From: Folioceros fuciformis | Taxonomy: Eukaryota > Anthocerotophyta > Anthocerotopsida > Anthocerotales | Direction: 5' to 3' | Length of the DNA: 27,399 nt | Assembly: GCA_049999805.1 (NCBI GenBank) | Contig: JBNGIO010006255.1 | Location: 1 to 27,399 of the forward strand | Shown: one piece after another, positions 8,856 through 21,050 of the stretch | Numbering within the stretch: the first letter of the stretch is position 1 | How the letters are laid out: each line of letters starts with the position of its first letter | Position numbers and translations under genes: made by a program | The notes under the pieces: generated by a model | The model's database searches: none | Seen by the model: the letters and a program-made list of their open reading frames with translations, nothing else | Told to the model about the DNA's origin: nothing

Positions 8856-11800
8856 ATGGACACCAATTCTGATGATCATGCTGGTCCAAAGAAATTTCGA
8901 AGGTTGCGTCGTGTCAGTCAGAAACGCAGATCTGACGAAGAAATGGTTCCACCTGAAGGTCAAGCGGAGGGAGATGTGTTAGACAAAGGTGGTGGAACAA
9001 CTGAGGCGGTCTCAGCAGGTTCTCAGCCGCCAGTCAAAGATAGTAAGGATGAGGAGGCACCCAAGGTGCCCTCCCCTGCCGGCGACGCGGTCGCTGGGGA
9101 AAATAGGAGCAGACCAGGAGGCTGTGGAGTCGCCAGTGCCCTCCAGAAAAGGAGGTCGAAGACAACAGCCAAGGGAGTGCTGGTGCCTGTATCGCCGGCA
9201 AAGCGCTGTAGGACCCAAGAACCCAAGGCGACAGAGTCAGGGAGTGACATTTCGGACACAGTGAGTGGCCAAAGGACCGACGCCTCTAGGGCGCATGGTC
9301 AGCCACAGGCAGTAACTGCAACGCAACGGCCTTCCAGGAGACCTGTGGTGGCTAAAAAGCTACCCCTTGTTTCGTACACAGCTCCTGATAGTTCGGTTGA
9401 ACGACTCCATCGCGAGGCGACGAGCAGCCAACTGTGGGAAACTCCTGGTGTGTTGCCGGGGAGGAACTTGCCGCATAGGATTTCGATTTCAGTACCTGGT
9501 GTTGTCTCCTGTTATTGTTTTTGTCTCACTCCTTGTCTTCGCTAACGTTAAGGGTGTGTGCTGTGGCACATACAGGTGAATCAGAGCTGAAAAGGGTTCC
9601 CAACAGCTTCGATTCGGTGAAAGAGTATATTGAGGTCTTCGAACCATTGCTTTTTGAGGAATGTCGAGCACAGCTTCGTAGCGTATTTGAGGAATTGTGT
9701 GATTACAACGGCAAGGATCCACACATTCGTGTACTCATCAAGACTGTCAGCCAACGAGAACGGGGTACATCTCTTGATTTCTAAATTCTGTTCATAATCC
9801 CCTGTGTTCTGTCGAACTGTTTTGCCGTTCTACTATACAAGTCGTTACTTTTTCCCAGCGAAGGAACTTTACCCAGGGTCTGCCTCAGTTGTCATTAAGC
9901 TCTGCTTGATGGGTGGCAGGTTGGTATGACGTGACTGTGCTGCCAGTAGATTATGGTGCCAAGCAACAACTTCTCTTCAAAGAGGGCGACATTGCTGTCA
10001 TTTCTACGCCTAAACCTGGTTCAGGTAGACTTAACCATTTCCCCCTATGATGTGATCAATAGTTTTGTGTTGAGGCTAATGTTGATATGTGCTTGACCTT
10101 TTCCTTCGATGCTCCCTCTCCTTGATAAGTTATTTCCTTGTTGATTTGAATAGGGTCCCGGCGGAGGGCTCGGCTCAGAGAAGGTGAAGCCAACAATGTC
10201 GAGACATGTAGAGTGTCTGGAACTGTTCGTAAGTTTGTTCCTGTTGATACGCGGGAACCATTGGGAGCTATTGTACATTTTTATTCAAATGATGAGGCAC
10301 ATCTGGGAAGGTACTCAGCTTTCAGTAAATTTGGCTTTTCAGTGCAGAGCTGGATGAGTCAGAATATATGTTTGGGTGTTGCATCTGCAGCTGAGTGCTT
10401 ACTTTTCATGCCCTTTGGCTGTAGTGTTTTGAGGCAACTCCAACAGTCTGATGGGGGCTGGTACTTGACTCTTCTTGGATCCTTGACAACCACGCAAAGG
10501 GAGTACACGGCTCTGCACAGAGTCCAGGATCTCCATTCATTGGTCAAGTTTTTCCTCGCTAATGAAAGCCATGTTTTGGCAATTATGTACTCTCCGTTTT
10601 GTTTGTTACATGTTCATCTCTTGCGCCTGGGTGTGTTCTGAGACTGGCAATTTCATTTCTTGCTTGCAGATGGTTGAGGCTATCTTGCGGCCTCGCCCTG
10701 AGCTATTTCCGTCACATAATCAACAGAGACCTCCAGCTATGCCAGACTGTTTCACTCCTGCGTTTTTGCAGCACTTGCAGAACCAATTCAATGGCCCCCA
10801 GCTGGAGGCTATTCAATGGGCAGCAGCTCATACTGCAGCTGGCTTTACAGGGCCCCCCAGTAATACGGCAAAGCAGGAACCCTGGCCATTCACTCTCGTT
10901 CAAGGCCCACCAGGTACAGGGAAGACGCACACCGTTTGGGGGATGCTAAATGTTATTCACCTGGTGCAGTATCAACGTTATTATGCTACTCTTATGCAAA
11001 AGCTAGCCCCATGCAGTGTGAGTGCATCTCAGGAACCTTCAACAAGCAATGCAGCTACAGGGGATTGCGTTTCAGGTTCCCTTGACGAAGTACTTTTAAA
11101 GATGGACAGGAGTCTATCTCAAAATTCTGTAAAGCTTTGTCCCAAACCTCGAATGCTAGTTTGTGCTCCTTCAAATGCTGCAACAGATGAGCTTCTGTCC
11201 CGCGTGCATGATCGAGGATTTATGGATGGGGAGATGAAAATTTATCGACCTGATGTTGCACGCGTGGGAAGTGATTCCCAGTCACAGGCAGCACAAGCTG
11301 TGTCTGTGGAAAGACGGACTGAGCAGCTTCTCAACAGGAGCCGGGAGGATGTAGTGGGTTGGTTGCAGCAATTGAGAGTTAAGGAATTGAGTGTGTCAAG
11401 CCACATTGCCCTCCTGAAGAAGGATCTTCTTGATATAGCTAAATCTCTGCGCGGACCTGCTACAATTGGCATGGATCCAGAAATCCTGGCAGCGAGGGAT
11501 CAAGCACGGAGCGCACACACTGCCAAGCTGCAACAACTGGCTGCAGCACTGGAGGAACATGACAAGGTTGTGATAGAAAGGTCACGACTGCAGATTGTAG
11601 AGGACCAACAACGAGGTGAATCTAAAGATGATGCACGCCGAAAGCTGGAGGCGAGCTTCGCAAACGAGGCAGAAATAGTGTTTACAACTGTATCCAGCAC
11701 TGGCCGCCGCCTATTTTCTGAGCTAACACATGGTTTTGACATGATTGTTATCGATGAAGCTGCACAGGCAAGTGAGGTTGCTGTTCTGCCACCCCTTACC

Positions 11801-13041
11801 TTGCGCTCTTCTAGGTGTGTGCTTGTCGGCGATCCCCAACAGTTGCCAGCTACGGTCATTAGCCATGTTGCAAACAACATGCAGTATAGCCGTAGCTTAT
11901 TTGAACGATTTCAGAAAGCTGGCTGCCCTGCAACTGTTCTAACTGTGCAGTATCGGATGCACCCTGAGATTAGGGTGTTCCCATCAGAGCATTTCTACGG
12001 AGGGTGTTTGACAGACAGTGAGAGCATCAGGGCCTCGCCATCTGAGATTTACCATTTTGACCCTTTGCTAAGACCGTATCTGTTCTTCGACATCAACACT
12101 GGACGTGAATCTCATGGAGGATCAGTTTCTTATCAGAATACTCTTGAAGCTCAAGTGGTTGTCCGCCTGTATAATCATCTGCAGCAAGTCCTGAAGATTG
12201 CTGGCATTCATGAGTCTGCTGTATCCGTAGGCATTATAACACCTTACAAGCAACAGCTGTCTTGTCTTCAGAAGGAGTTTCAGGCTGTTGTTGGGGCGCC
12301 TGCCAAAAACAAGGGGGTCTACATCAACACGGTGGATGCATTTCAGGGTCAGGAGAGGGATGTGATCATAATGTCTTGCGTAAGGGCATCTAGCCATGGT
12401 GTAGGTTTTGTTGCAGATATAAGGAGAATGAATGTGGCTCTTACACGTGCTCGACGGTCACTTCTGGTATTCCGCCTTTCCTGTTGCATGGTGCAATTGG
12501 GTTTTGTTCTTGTTTCTGCACAAGCATGGTGATACAGATGTGATCCTGCTTTGACATTTGCCACCAGTCATGTTGAAGAATTGTGTGCAACCATCCCTCC
12601 CTGTTGATTGATGTTCACCTAGAATTATCGTATTATGAATGAAGGTTCTGTAATGCAGGAGTGGCCTGCTGTATGATACGTAAATCAGAAGGATCTGCCT
12701 TCCACTGATTTGTGCTGTGATTCCTTCTGTGTCAGGTTATTGGTAATGCCAATGCACTCTCACAGTCTGAGGACTGGACTGCACTCATTGAGAACGCCAG
12801 ATCAAGAAGCTGTTTCATACCTGCGGATTTCTCACAGATAAATGGTCTCCTTCCTGAGAGCCAGGCTAGTGGCAGTGGAATCCAAGGCGGTCTTGGACCT
12901 CCAGGATATCGTAGGGCATCTGTTCATCCAATGCCGAATGCCAGGTGGGATACTCAACCTGGTGGACCTCATGGTACACACACTGCTGATTTCTCAAGTA
13001 ACCCGGCGGGACCTTCCAGAAGAGGCCGATCGCACAGATGA
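8856..13041 (+). CDS. MAA3: SEN1/MAA3-type superfamily 1 RNA/DNA helicase
   Basis: This is an ATP-dependent nuclear helicase of the UPF1/SEN1 family, which unwinds RNA-DNA hybrids and acts in RNA processing and termination. Model: join(8856..9447, 9576..9764, 9920..10024, 10154..10310, 10425..10572, 10670..12466, 12736..13041), 1,097 codons, all junctions in phase. The ATG is the first after an in-frame TGA at 8811. Residues 1-190 are disordered, with basic NLS-like clusters. A FEPLLFEE block (exon 2) and the GSLTTTQREYTALH motif (exon 5) are SEN1 hallmarks. Helicase motifs: Walker A GPPGTGKT (about 476-483), DEAAQ (about 759), GDPQQLP, QYRMHPEIR (about 824), NTVDAFQGQERD (about 950-961), RRMNVALTRARR (about 982-993). 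The tail is Gly/Arg-rich. Exon 1's donor is uncertain: a second in-phase GT lies near 9497. Exon 5 uses a weak donor (GTTTTG). Arabidopsis MAA3 is about 818 residues, so this N-terminus is longer. Confidence 0.9.
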
Positions 13042-16000
13042 GCATACGTAGCCAAACTCGCTCCACAACGCCCACCGAATTATAAGAGAGGTACTCGAGG
13101 GAAACTGGCGCACTGGTTGGTTGCACAGACTCGTTTGTATGGAGTCCTTGTGTAGCACAGAAATAGGGGTGCTGGGTCATTCTTCTCGCAGCATTCATGA
13201 CAAACGGAGGTGCTTCTTCAGGAAAGTGAAACTAGCAGCTGCGCTGCCACAACGCTAGTGACAGTATTTTTCGGGGTAATTCACCAGCCTTGGAGGTTAA
13301 ATGGGAGGTCTAGTTATAGTGGTTCTGATCTGTACCTGCTGATAACCCGGTCTTTGAGCAGCTTCTGAGAATGCCTAAGGTTCACCTGCGTTTGTCTCTT
13401 TTACCTGGTTACCTGGAGGCTAGCTAAGCTTTGCGCCCCTCTCCTGTTCTTCCATGCCTTTCAGATTTTCTTGAATTGGGCTGTCTTCAAGAGCTTTTGG
13501 AGGGTGAGCATGGAAAATCTCACGGAGTCAACCAACCACACAAGAAAGTGGAGGTACCTTCTCAGCTGAGTAGGGTATTTGAGGAACCATACGGTCTTCC
13601 AGGATTAAGGAGGACTGGCCTGGTTGTTGGGCATGCACAATTCTTTTCGTATTCACCAGGCTGGAAAGCCTTGGTGAAGCCATCAAATTCTTAAAGGACC
13701 GCGATGTCCAAGTTTCGTTTTTTTAAGTTCATAGCCTTCATTGTGGTGGTGTATGTCTGACAAGCTTCACTCGCAACTGGAAGATGAGCCCTAGACCCCA
13801 TGTGCGGTGCGAAGACATGTCTTTCGAGCAAAGGTCAGTGTCTACCGGTGGCCAAGTCTAAGATGAGGCTGGGAAACAGTTGCACAGCTAGCTGCTCACT
13901 GTTTTGATTTTGACCGCAAAGCTGTCCTCTGCTAGCTTATGTGAACATGGATAGGCCACTGGTACATTACTTACGGTTACGACGTGGTTGTTCAGTGTGA
14001 TGGTGCTACCCTGGATTCTCCTGAAGAATATCAAGGGTCAGGTTACCTCTTGGGTTGAGCACCACCGAGTTGCTTGGTTTCCATGGGAATGACTGGAGCT
14101 GTGTATGCTGAAGCATCCGCAACTGCGGTAGCCTCACGCGAACCTGAACCCCACTCTCTGTCCTCTGGCTATACTCTCAGGCATCCCAGTCTGGGCTGCG
14201 AGCTGGCCATCTCTGCTAGCCGCCACCCCCTTCTAAGGTCCAGCGAGATTATGGGGATGATAATGTGCCAAATGCACCAGGTTGAATCCCTGTCTAGATT
14301 ACTTCGTCGGAACAGGTGCTCTACCATATTCTAAATGAACGGTTCCGCATTCAGTTCAATTGCCGACGTCTTGGCGATGAGGGGGCTGAACATGAAAGAC
14401 TGCAGCAACGCAGGGTAAGTCCCCTGTGATGTGAGTACAGTCCAGTTATTGCACTATCCAAACACCTTCACATTCCAATAACCTGACGTACAAGGAACCA
14501 TTATGGAAGCAACCATCACATGAGCATGTACACTTTGAAATAACTCACGTCTCACGAAACGCGGTGAGGTCGATCAGGCGTGCCAATAGGTAGGAGGGAA
14601 TGTTCTCAGTTACATAATAATGGCGAGAAACTGTGCTGTCCAAGCAACAATGCAATTGCGAGCACTAATAGCCCAAGCAGACGGAAATGTTCAGGGCACC
14701 CAGTTCGAACTTCCAGGGTGATCAAGATGAGTCATTTCTGGGTCCTAAGCGTCAAGAGATCGCATACATGTCGGACCCTGCCATGCATCACCAATAAAGC
14801 CCTCTGCAACTTCCATCACTCGCGAAAGCGGGCAATATTGCTTGTGCGGAATGACGCACGTAGACAAGGAACATCCTGCAAACGAAGATACTGGTGAAAA
14901 AATACCGTGCATTATTGTTAACGTTCCGAGTTGATCTACAAGGGCAGATACGATACCTCGGATGCACTTGAAGTTGAGTGAATGACAAGAGGATCCCTGG
15001 ATCTACACCAGCTCCACGGAGGAATGACTGAACTAGCTCACCAGTTGATGTGCCAGATACCTTTTCACTTCCAACTGTCCCAACCAAACTACTATCTGGA
15101 TCAGGATGGTTACTCTATCTACTTGGAGGGGCAGTCCGTGGCCATCCGACGAAAGTTGCAGGGCAAAGAGGTTTCCATATAGTATATTACCTTGCTACCA
15201 GAACTCTGTGTTGTCATTCTACCTGCAGCTGCCAACCTCACGTTCTGGAAGTAAATGCGTCTCCAAGACGACAACCTGGCACCTGCTACCCAGATTAAGG
15301 CTCCCTGCCTTGCATAAGCCTATATACCTGCAACAACCACATGGCCCTCCGTCTTCCCACTGCCTGTACTAGCCTAACATCTGCAGACATAATGTGCTTA
15401 CATGTCAATACGGGGGTATGATCAGATACGTTGCTGGGCGACCACATGAAGCCATCTGCCTTGGCAGCAATGGAGAATCCAGACATTGTACACCCTCTTG
15501 CACCCATCATGATAAGCGCGCATGTGGTTGCACAGGGAGATATCCAATCACACCCCATGCTGACGGAGTGTCCACATAGGGCACCTGCTCCACTTCCACC
15601 ACACAGATCCTAGCTCGCCAACTGAGCCACACAGATACAACCATGCAGGCTGCCTTCCTTGTCCGTGTCTACGATGGGCTTATATGTCCATACGGGGTAC
15701 GAGCGGACACGTTCCTGTGCAACCACATGAAAGCGGTAACAATCATGGCGCTGCACAAGCAGGCATCTGCTCATACCCCGTAATGACGGTGAGCTTCGAA
15801 CACGTCGACCCTTCTTTCTACGAGTCTGTAAACAATAAAAATCAGTGACATTGCACAGAGAGCATCTGTGTCTACCCTTCCAAACTTTCCAACAATCAGC
15901 CAGGCCAACGGGCACACGACGTCTACGCTGGAGGAGGAGGCACGCTGAGTGCAGTACACTTGCATGCAACCCTAAGCTAAACCAATCCATCCAGCGTGCC

Positions 16001-17014
16001 AAATGCGAGCATCTTCACACGCCGTTGGAGTCGCATGTTCCTCCCATGTCCTTTTCTAAAAAACCGGGTTTTACCAGTTCTCTTTTCCTTCACCTCCAGA
16101 TCGACCTAGTCTCGAATTACTGAAAGATGTAGAATTAAGCTACAGATTAATTCTATTGGATAAGTTTTTCCCGTGGTTTCCACTGCCCCTCCCTCTCATG
16201 ACGCAGTATCCGGTCTCTGGCTCACTTCTACTTCCAATACCAGACTAACTTAGTAGTGCTATGTAGCGACAACTCACACGATTCAAGCCTACGCGGGCGG
16301 GTTGGTGAACGGGGCGTTGGTGCGGACGCAAGTGTCGGTTTGCATGAAAGAGCCGTGAGTCGAGGGATCGAGTGTGTAAACATGGAGCACATCAAGAGTC
16401 GTGACCGGCCGCACTGCTTTTAAGTAGCGGGTGCACTTACTTAGTAGAGCAAATTTGCAGCACCAATTTCGCGCAATGGACGAGCGGCTATACAATATGG
16501 CACTGTGCTACCCTACAATCTCACCTACCTATTGACCTCAGTATTGTGGGGAAGTTGACTCTGTGACTTGAACTTTCGCTTTGCAGAAATTCCCACAAGC
16601 CATGAGCTGGCATCACCCTATGGCATCACTGTGTACAAAAGGACGATGCTCCGGGCTATCCAGTGTCCTTTCAATCTTCTACACCAGAATCCATGTTCAT
16701 AGGGATGATCATTGATCCACGCTGAGGCCCGTCCAGCAAGGAATGTCCTGAAGGGACAGTGTGATTGTCAACAGCCGCTCTGCATAGTCTGGACACAAGC
16801 AGTTCACCTCCTGCCAAATATTGGCAATCATGACGATCTCCAAGTCGAGGCGCCATGGTACGACGGTCCCTCACCACCTTGTCATGGAGTTCAATTATCT
16901 TCCCACAAAGCAGAGGCCTTTGTCAGCCTCCATGAATAGAGGCGAGCTATACACAACTCAATTTGCCACTAACTATCTTACAAGCTAGAAATGGTTTAAG
17001 CCCAACATCCTTCT
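13042..17014. other. Convergent intergenic region with exon-like islands
   Basis: This is about 4 kb between the 3' ends of the helicase (+) and the J-protein gene (-). No gene can be built. Two islands look exonic on the plus strand. The first, 14316-14414, is 33 open codons between AACAG and a consensus GTAAGT, with a charged peptide (VLYHILNERFRIQF...). The second, about 16587-16702, is open after TTTGCAG up to a TAG. Many other short frames on both strands have no family resemblance. The first few hundred bases are probably helicase 3' UTR. The region 15400-15790 holds small direct and inverted repeats (separate entry). It may be a decayed gene or an undetected non-coding transcript. Confidence 0.4.
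15401..15782. repeat. Short direct and inverted repeats, possible foldback remnant
   Basis: About 51 nt at 15401-15451 (ATGTCAATACGGGGG ... ACCACATGAA) recur at 15683-15732, at roughly 80% identity by eye. Two inverted relationships overlap this pair. CATGTGGTTGCACAGG at 15521-15536 is the exact reverse complement of 15714-15729. GCTCATACCCCGTA at 15769-15782 is the reverse complement of 15691-15704 with one mismatch. Transcribed, the segment could fold into nested hairpins. No transposase or terminal duplication was found. Confidence 0.6.
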
Positions 17015-18141
17015 TCATGGCACATCATCCATCATATGATGGAGGTCGTAACCTACTTGCAGGAACTGTGATGCCCTGCATCATCAACCACGGCATGGAC
17101 AACGAGCTAGTCAGAGAGTAAAGGCTATGCGAAGGGTCTGAGCGATACCAAAAAGACAGCACCTTAGGTACCCAGCTTATCCTAAAGTAAATATCTTACC
17201 ATTTGGGCACATCACTCATTCCCAGCCCATTACAAGTCAGTATCATTCCCTTGAAACGGTTGAGATACTCCTGCAATATGTGATATCGTGATGGGGTAAG
17301 ATACTGGAACGTGCAAGGTAACTGAACTTCCAACCCAACTGAGGCAGGCGCTCAGTAAATAAGGTTCAGATGAGACATACCGTAATACTGTAATCTTGCA
17401 AATCAAACTCTCCACGAAGATCATAATCCTGACGCTTGACAGGATCGCTTAGAACTGAATACTCAATAGCAGAACAACATCAGGACATTTCGTCTCAAGC
17501 CTCTTAGCCCACACTGCTACCTGTTCTTTAACCTTGAAACGAAAACCAAAATGAGAGAACCACAGATGCAGAACAACTACCTTTGTATGCTTCGTTTATC
17601 TCCTGAAACCTCAAAGTAGCAGCACTGTCACCGTTATGCTTGTCTGGATGCCACTTCTGCACCCCCACGACAGCGTCTGAAATGTATTCACAGGCTGCTT
17701 TTGCACCAACAGAAAGCTGGGCAACCAAGAGGCAACAGGACTAACCAAAGCAAGGCGCAGGTAGCTTGTTCGAATTGCATCCTCAGTAGCATCATAGTCT
17801 ACATCTAGTATTCTGTAATAATCCTGCAAGCACGTACAATACAGGGCAATGAGAACATAGCAACATCCACCCCATTAGGTATCTGTACAATTGCACAACG
17901 TCTGTTGGGATGATGGCAACAACAAAGTCCATCTCCACAGGGCACCTCGCAAATAACTTGCACACAAAACTTAACGAAAGAGTGATCAGGCGTGGTACAT
18001 GGAACACCAAACACTTCTGTGCACTGTCTCTAGATGTCAGCAAGATCAGCTTTCGGCTTTCATGTGCACGCAACTCACATTTCTGCCAGACGTGGAAGCG
18101 TCCAACCTAATTCCTTTCACTTTCTCCTTGCCCCGCTCCAT
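17015..18141 (-). CDS. Small J-domain (DnaJ-like) co-chaperone
   Basis: This is a J-domain protein that stimulates Hsp70 ATPase. Model: complement(join(17015..17075, 17200..17270, 17381..17454, 17581..17656, 17746..17823, 18079..18141)), 140 residues, all phases consistent. Exon 1 encodes a short basic leader ([19 protein letters not shown]...) ending at a consensus GTGAGT. The J domain follows: [18 protein letters not shown], helix II YLRLALKWHPDKH with the catalytic HPD at about 50-52, and [14 protein letters not shown]. After it comes [18 protein letters not shown], which I recall from a small plant J-protein family. There is no Gly/Phe region or zinc domain, so it is a class C (type III) member. 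If the last intron is retained, a TAA at 17196-17198 ends the protein at 121 residues. The final exon (17015-17075) rests only on splice sites and frame. Confidence 0.85.
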
Positions 18142-19887
18142 CCAACAAACCGGAAAGCCTCACATGCACAATAATATTGCTGCCACTACTACTGACCAAG
18201 AAGTAGCCTAAACCTTTCGCTCAAGGCGTCAATCAACCCTCAGAAACGGGCAAACGAGTTGCATAACCGGAGTCACAATCGTTCTGCAGACCGCATATTA
18301 GGGTATCGAAATCTACACTGTAATGGTAACCACATTGAAATGGTACCTACAAAATACACCCATTCCCTGCCCGAGAAAACTTCCTTTCCCTACAAATCTA
18401 CTTCCGAGATACACAATGGGATCGCCTCAAAGACCTGACAAAGCTTGCATTCCACGCACGCCTTTCAAACCAGCCGCTGGCAAAAGAAAGAAGGGAATCC
18501 TCCCTCTGGAGAGAACCTGCCCAAAGCAGGACGGGCAAGTTCACAACGTGCCAGACTGAGAGCCGGGAGGGGCCAAATCGTGAAGGCAGGTGTAACACAA
18601 CCGGACCTTTTGATTCTCAGGAGCAAGGTTGACGCCTCTGCAACTAGAACTGTGCCACCCCATCGTTCAGCGCCGCCTTTCCCCTCCTAACAACAAAGAG
18701 CCTTCACATTTAAAAGCGTCCACAATGTCGATATCCACATTCTACTACGGAAACCAAGCTCCAGAACCCGACCTGCACTCATCCAACAATCGCACATGTC
18801 AACACACTTTGCCGGATGCTTCCAGGACTACACCAAGCACCATCCAGCATCATCCAAACCCCGCAGGCCACCTCGCACAAACACCACCCACACGAACAGC
18901 AGCAAAATCCGCACCACCGCGATCAGCAATCACCAAATTCCAACTCTGCGCAGCCGACCACGAGGACCTGCGTCCCGAGACGAGCGAAACCATGCATTCC
19001 CTGAGGGCTCTGGCACGAATCAACTCAGCGGCATTGCGCCACTTGCATGCACGCGAGCCGAGCCGAGCCGGGCCTCAGCACTCGCGACAAGTTCGCACCG
19101 CTCTGTCGGAATCCTGTCAGAGTACGAGATGACGCGGAAGAGAGGCAGTGCAATGCATTATGCACCATACTAGCGTTTATCGCGAACCATGCCACCTCTG
19201 GTACCGGACCTACTCCACAGACCTTGCTGGACGTTTCCGAGCCACCGTCAGCACCGATCCAGGCAACGAGTGACCTAATAAGCCCAGACCCTAAGGTAAC
19301 CAGCCAGTCAACGAACCAGTTGAACCTTGCCGATTTTTCTGTGTCGGAAGATATTGACTGAGTGAAATCCACCCTACGATTTCCAACACTTATACAGACA
19401 CCGAGACCAAGAGTTGTGGCCTGGGTGCTCCCCTCGTACACGGGTACGAGGTCTGGACCCAAACCTACGTCGCGACGTCGGTATGGCTGTCTTGATGAAG
19501 AAGCACGAGGAGCCTTGCACGACAGGCTGGTCGTGGCACGAACTTGGCAATCGGATTCTTCTTCATTGAACGACTTCGATCTGCTCCGAGCCACTTTGGT
19601 TTCAGGAGTTCCTGCTCGAACGCCGCCAGGCTCCCCGGCCGGATCTTGATTCGTGCTAGTACGTCTCAACGAGTCCTCATCGACAGGACGTCTCCTTGCG
19701 TTTTGAATTCGTACACATGGAGCTGGAGATCCCTGCCTGACCTTTCGATACTCTGAGCCGTCAACTCATTCGCTGCTGGCCACAATAGACAGCCCCTTTC
19801 TGAAGTCCCTGTTGGTATACGATCTGGCCCGGAATTGAGTTCCCAGAAGGACTGTCCGTGCGGATCTGTGGATTAGGACTGCAAGTG
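18142..19887. other. Divergent intergenic/promoter region, no firm gene
   Basis: This lies between the J-protein start (-) and the first SRPBCC start (+), so it probably holds both promoters and 5' leaders. Several long frames overlap on opposite strands: minus 19025-19669 (214 codons), plus 18629-19132 (167 codons), and plus 19047-19649 broken by one stop. GC-rich composition, with a GAGCCGAGCCGAGCCGGG microsatellite at about 19055-19073, makes chance open frames likely. None shows a family motif, so none is called. Part could be a leader exon of the SRPBCC gene. Confidence 0.4.
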
Positions 19888-20625
19888 ATGGAGGACGTGA
19901 ACGATTTGCCATGTGGAGACGATTCCTGCCAGAGGAGGAGCTGTGCCTCAGTTGAAAGCCGGAATGCACAAGATGCCAGCACGGAATCGATGCAACTCTT
20001 GAGTCAAGCTTCGTTCGACTGTATACAGAGCAACTTGGATTCCCACCACCCACAACAGCCTTGGCCGCTGGGGCCGGAGCCGGATTTCTGCAGGATCAGG
20101 CAAGGGGACAACAGCGTGGAGATGATCATTCTAGTGCCGGTGAACGTAGCTTGGGGTGTGATCACAGACTGGTTCGGCTGGGTGTATGGATGGCCGGATG
20201 ATGTGCTTATCATGCCCATCGCGGGATCGAATGCATGCCCGGGCGCTTTGCGCTACTTGACGGACTGCTCCAATCCCGGCGGAATTTGGATGGTGGAGAG
20301 GCTCCTCAGCGTATGGCCTGCTCAGAACGAGATCTCTTACCGAGTGGAGGCCAGCAACGTTGACGGTATCAGCGGACACAAGGGATCTTGCCGCCTTTCA
20401 CCTGTAGCTATCCCCTGTACCACATATCCTGCCTCCCAGAGTGATGACAGTAATGATAGCACGCGCGGGGGAGAAAGAAGCGTCAGGGAGGGATCCAAAG
20501 TGGTGTGGAGCTTCGAATTACCTGAAGACGCCGCTGGACATGGCTTCACGGTGGAACTCGTGCGCCAGAGCTTGATCATACACATTAAGCGCTTGGAGAA
20601 ATTCTGCATCCTCAATCTTTGCTAG
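19888..20625 (+). CDS. SRPBCC/START-like domain protein (paralogue 1)
   Basis: This is a single-exon protein of 245 residues. The ATG at 19888 is the first after an in-frame TGA at 19801. Residues 1-75 are Ser/Cys/Gln-rich and probably disordered. Residues 76-239 look like a plant polyketide-cyclase/lachrymatory-factor-synthase-like SRPBCC fold. They show a beta strand MIILVPVNVAWGVITDWFG, then YGWP, a Gly/Arg turn (PGALRYL), IWMVERLLSVWP, KVVWSFELP, and a C-terminal helix with VRQSLIIHIKRLEKF. Members of this fold bind small hydrophobic ligands in a cavity; the ligand here is unknown. An insert at about 170-200 (Ser/Asp/Arg-rich) separates the late strands. The same landmarks recur in the gene at 23918-25135 on the other side of POT1. 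The family call rests on motif order only. Confidence 0.7.
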   Translation: MEDVNDLPCGDDSCQRRSCASVESRNAQDASTESMQLLSQASFDCIQSNLDSHHPQQPWPLGPEPDFCRIRQGDNSVEMIILVPVNVAWGVITDWFGWVYGWPDDVLIMPIAGSNACPGALRYLTDCSNPGGIWMVERLLSVWPAQNEISYRVEASNVDGISGHKGSCRLSPVAIPCTTYPASQSDDSNDSTRGGERSVREGSKVVWSFELPEDAAGHGFTVELVRQSLIIHIKRLEKFCILNLC

Positions 20626-21008
20626 CCGAATTATGGTCCTTCAGTGCTGTTTTGTTAGTCCGGGAAGGGGGACATGGTTTCACGCCCCACGGTCGCACGA
20701 TTTACGAATCGTGTTTGTGCCTGTGTGATTCATGAAGCGTGTTTGTGTTTATGCCAGTTGGCCGGGGGAATTTGGTCTTCCTGCTCATTTGTCCCGCTTG
20801 CGAGACTGAGACTGCTCCTATGTCTGTAGACAACTGCTGCATAGAGCATCTCAGCGCATCCCCAAACCGCCAAGAATCGAGGCAGCGTAACCACGGCTGT
20901 AACCCAGACTTGCCCTAGCGGGAAGAAACCACAACGGTTAGCGCTGGATGGTTGGGATCACAGCTGGTGAGACCTCACGGAGAACGACAGGGGGCGGTGT
21001 ATCAGCTG

Positions 21009-21050
21009 ATGCGACTGCTGCTGGCCAGAAACGATGTCACATCCGCCTGA
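21009..21050 (+). other. Upstream ORF overlapping the POT1 start
   Basis: A 13-residue frame (ATG at 21009, TGA at 21048-21050) begins 25 nt before the proposed POT1 ATG and ends inside the POT1 frame, in a different register. If it is in the mRNA it would reduce initiation at the POT1 start. Whether it is transcribed is unknown. Confidence 0.4.

Noticed and set aside
10562-12532. A 656-codon open frame taken as a stand-alone helicase gene
   Set aside because: Its first 36 codons read through an intron, and its last 22 read through another. SEN1-family motifs continue in upstream and downstream exons in phase.
14281-14300. tRNA B-box-like GGTTGAATCC
   Set aside because: No matching A box, anticodon stem or acceptor stem around it.
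16587-16702. Second exon-like island in the intergenic region
   Set aside because: It is open after TTTGCAG but ends in a stop with no partner exon found, so it is not called as a gene.
16289-16877. Minus-strand short frames as a gene convergent with the helicase
   Set aside because: No family motif, no consistent splice chain and no conserved start.
19858-19887. Earlier start of the first SRPBCC protein
   Set aside because: The codon at 19858 is GTG. The first ATG after the in-frame stop at 19801 is at 19888.
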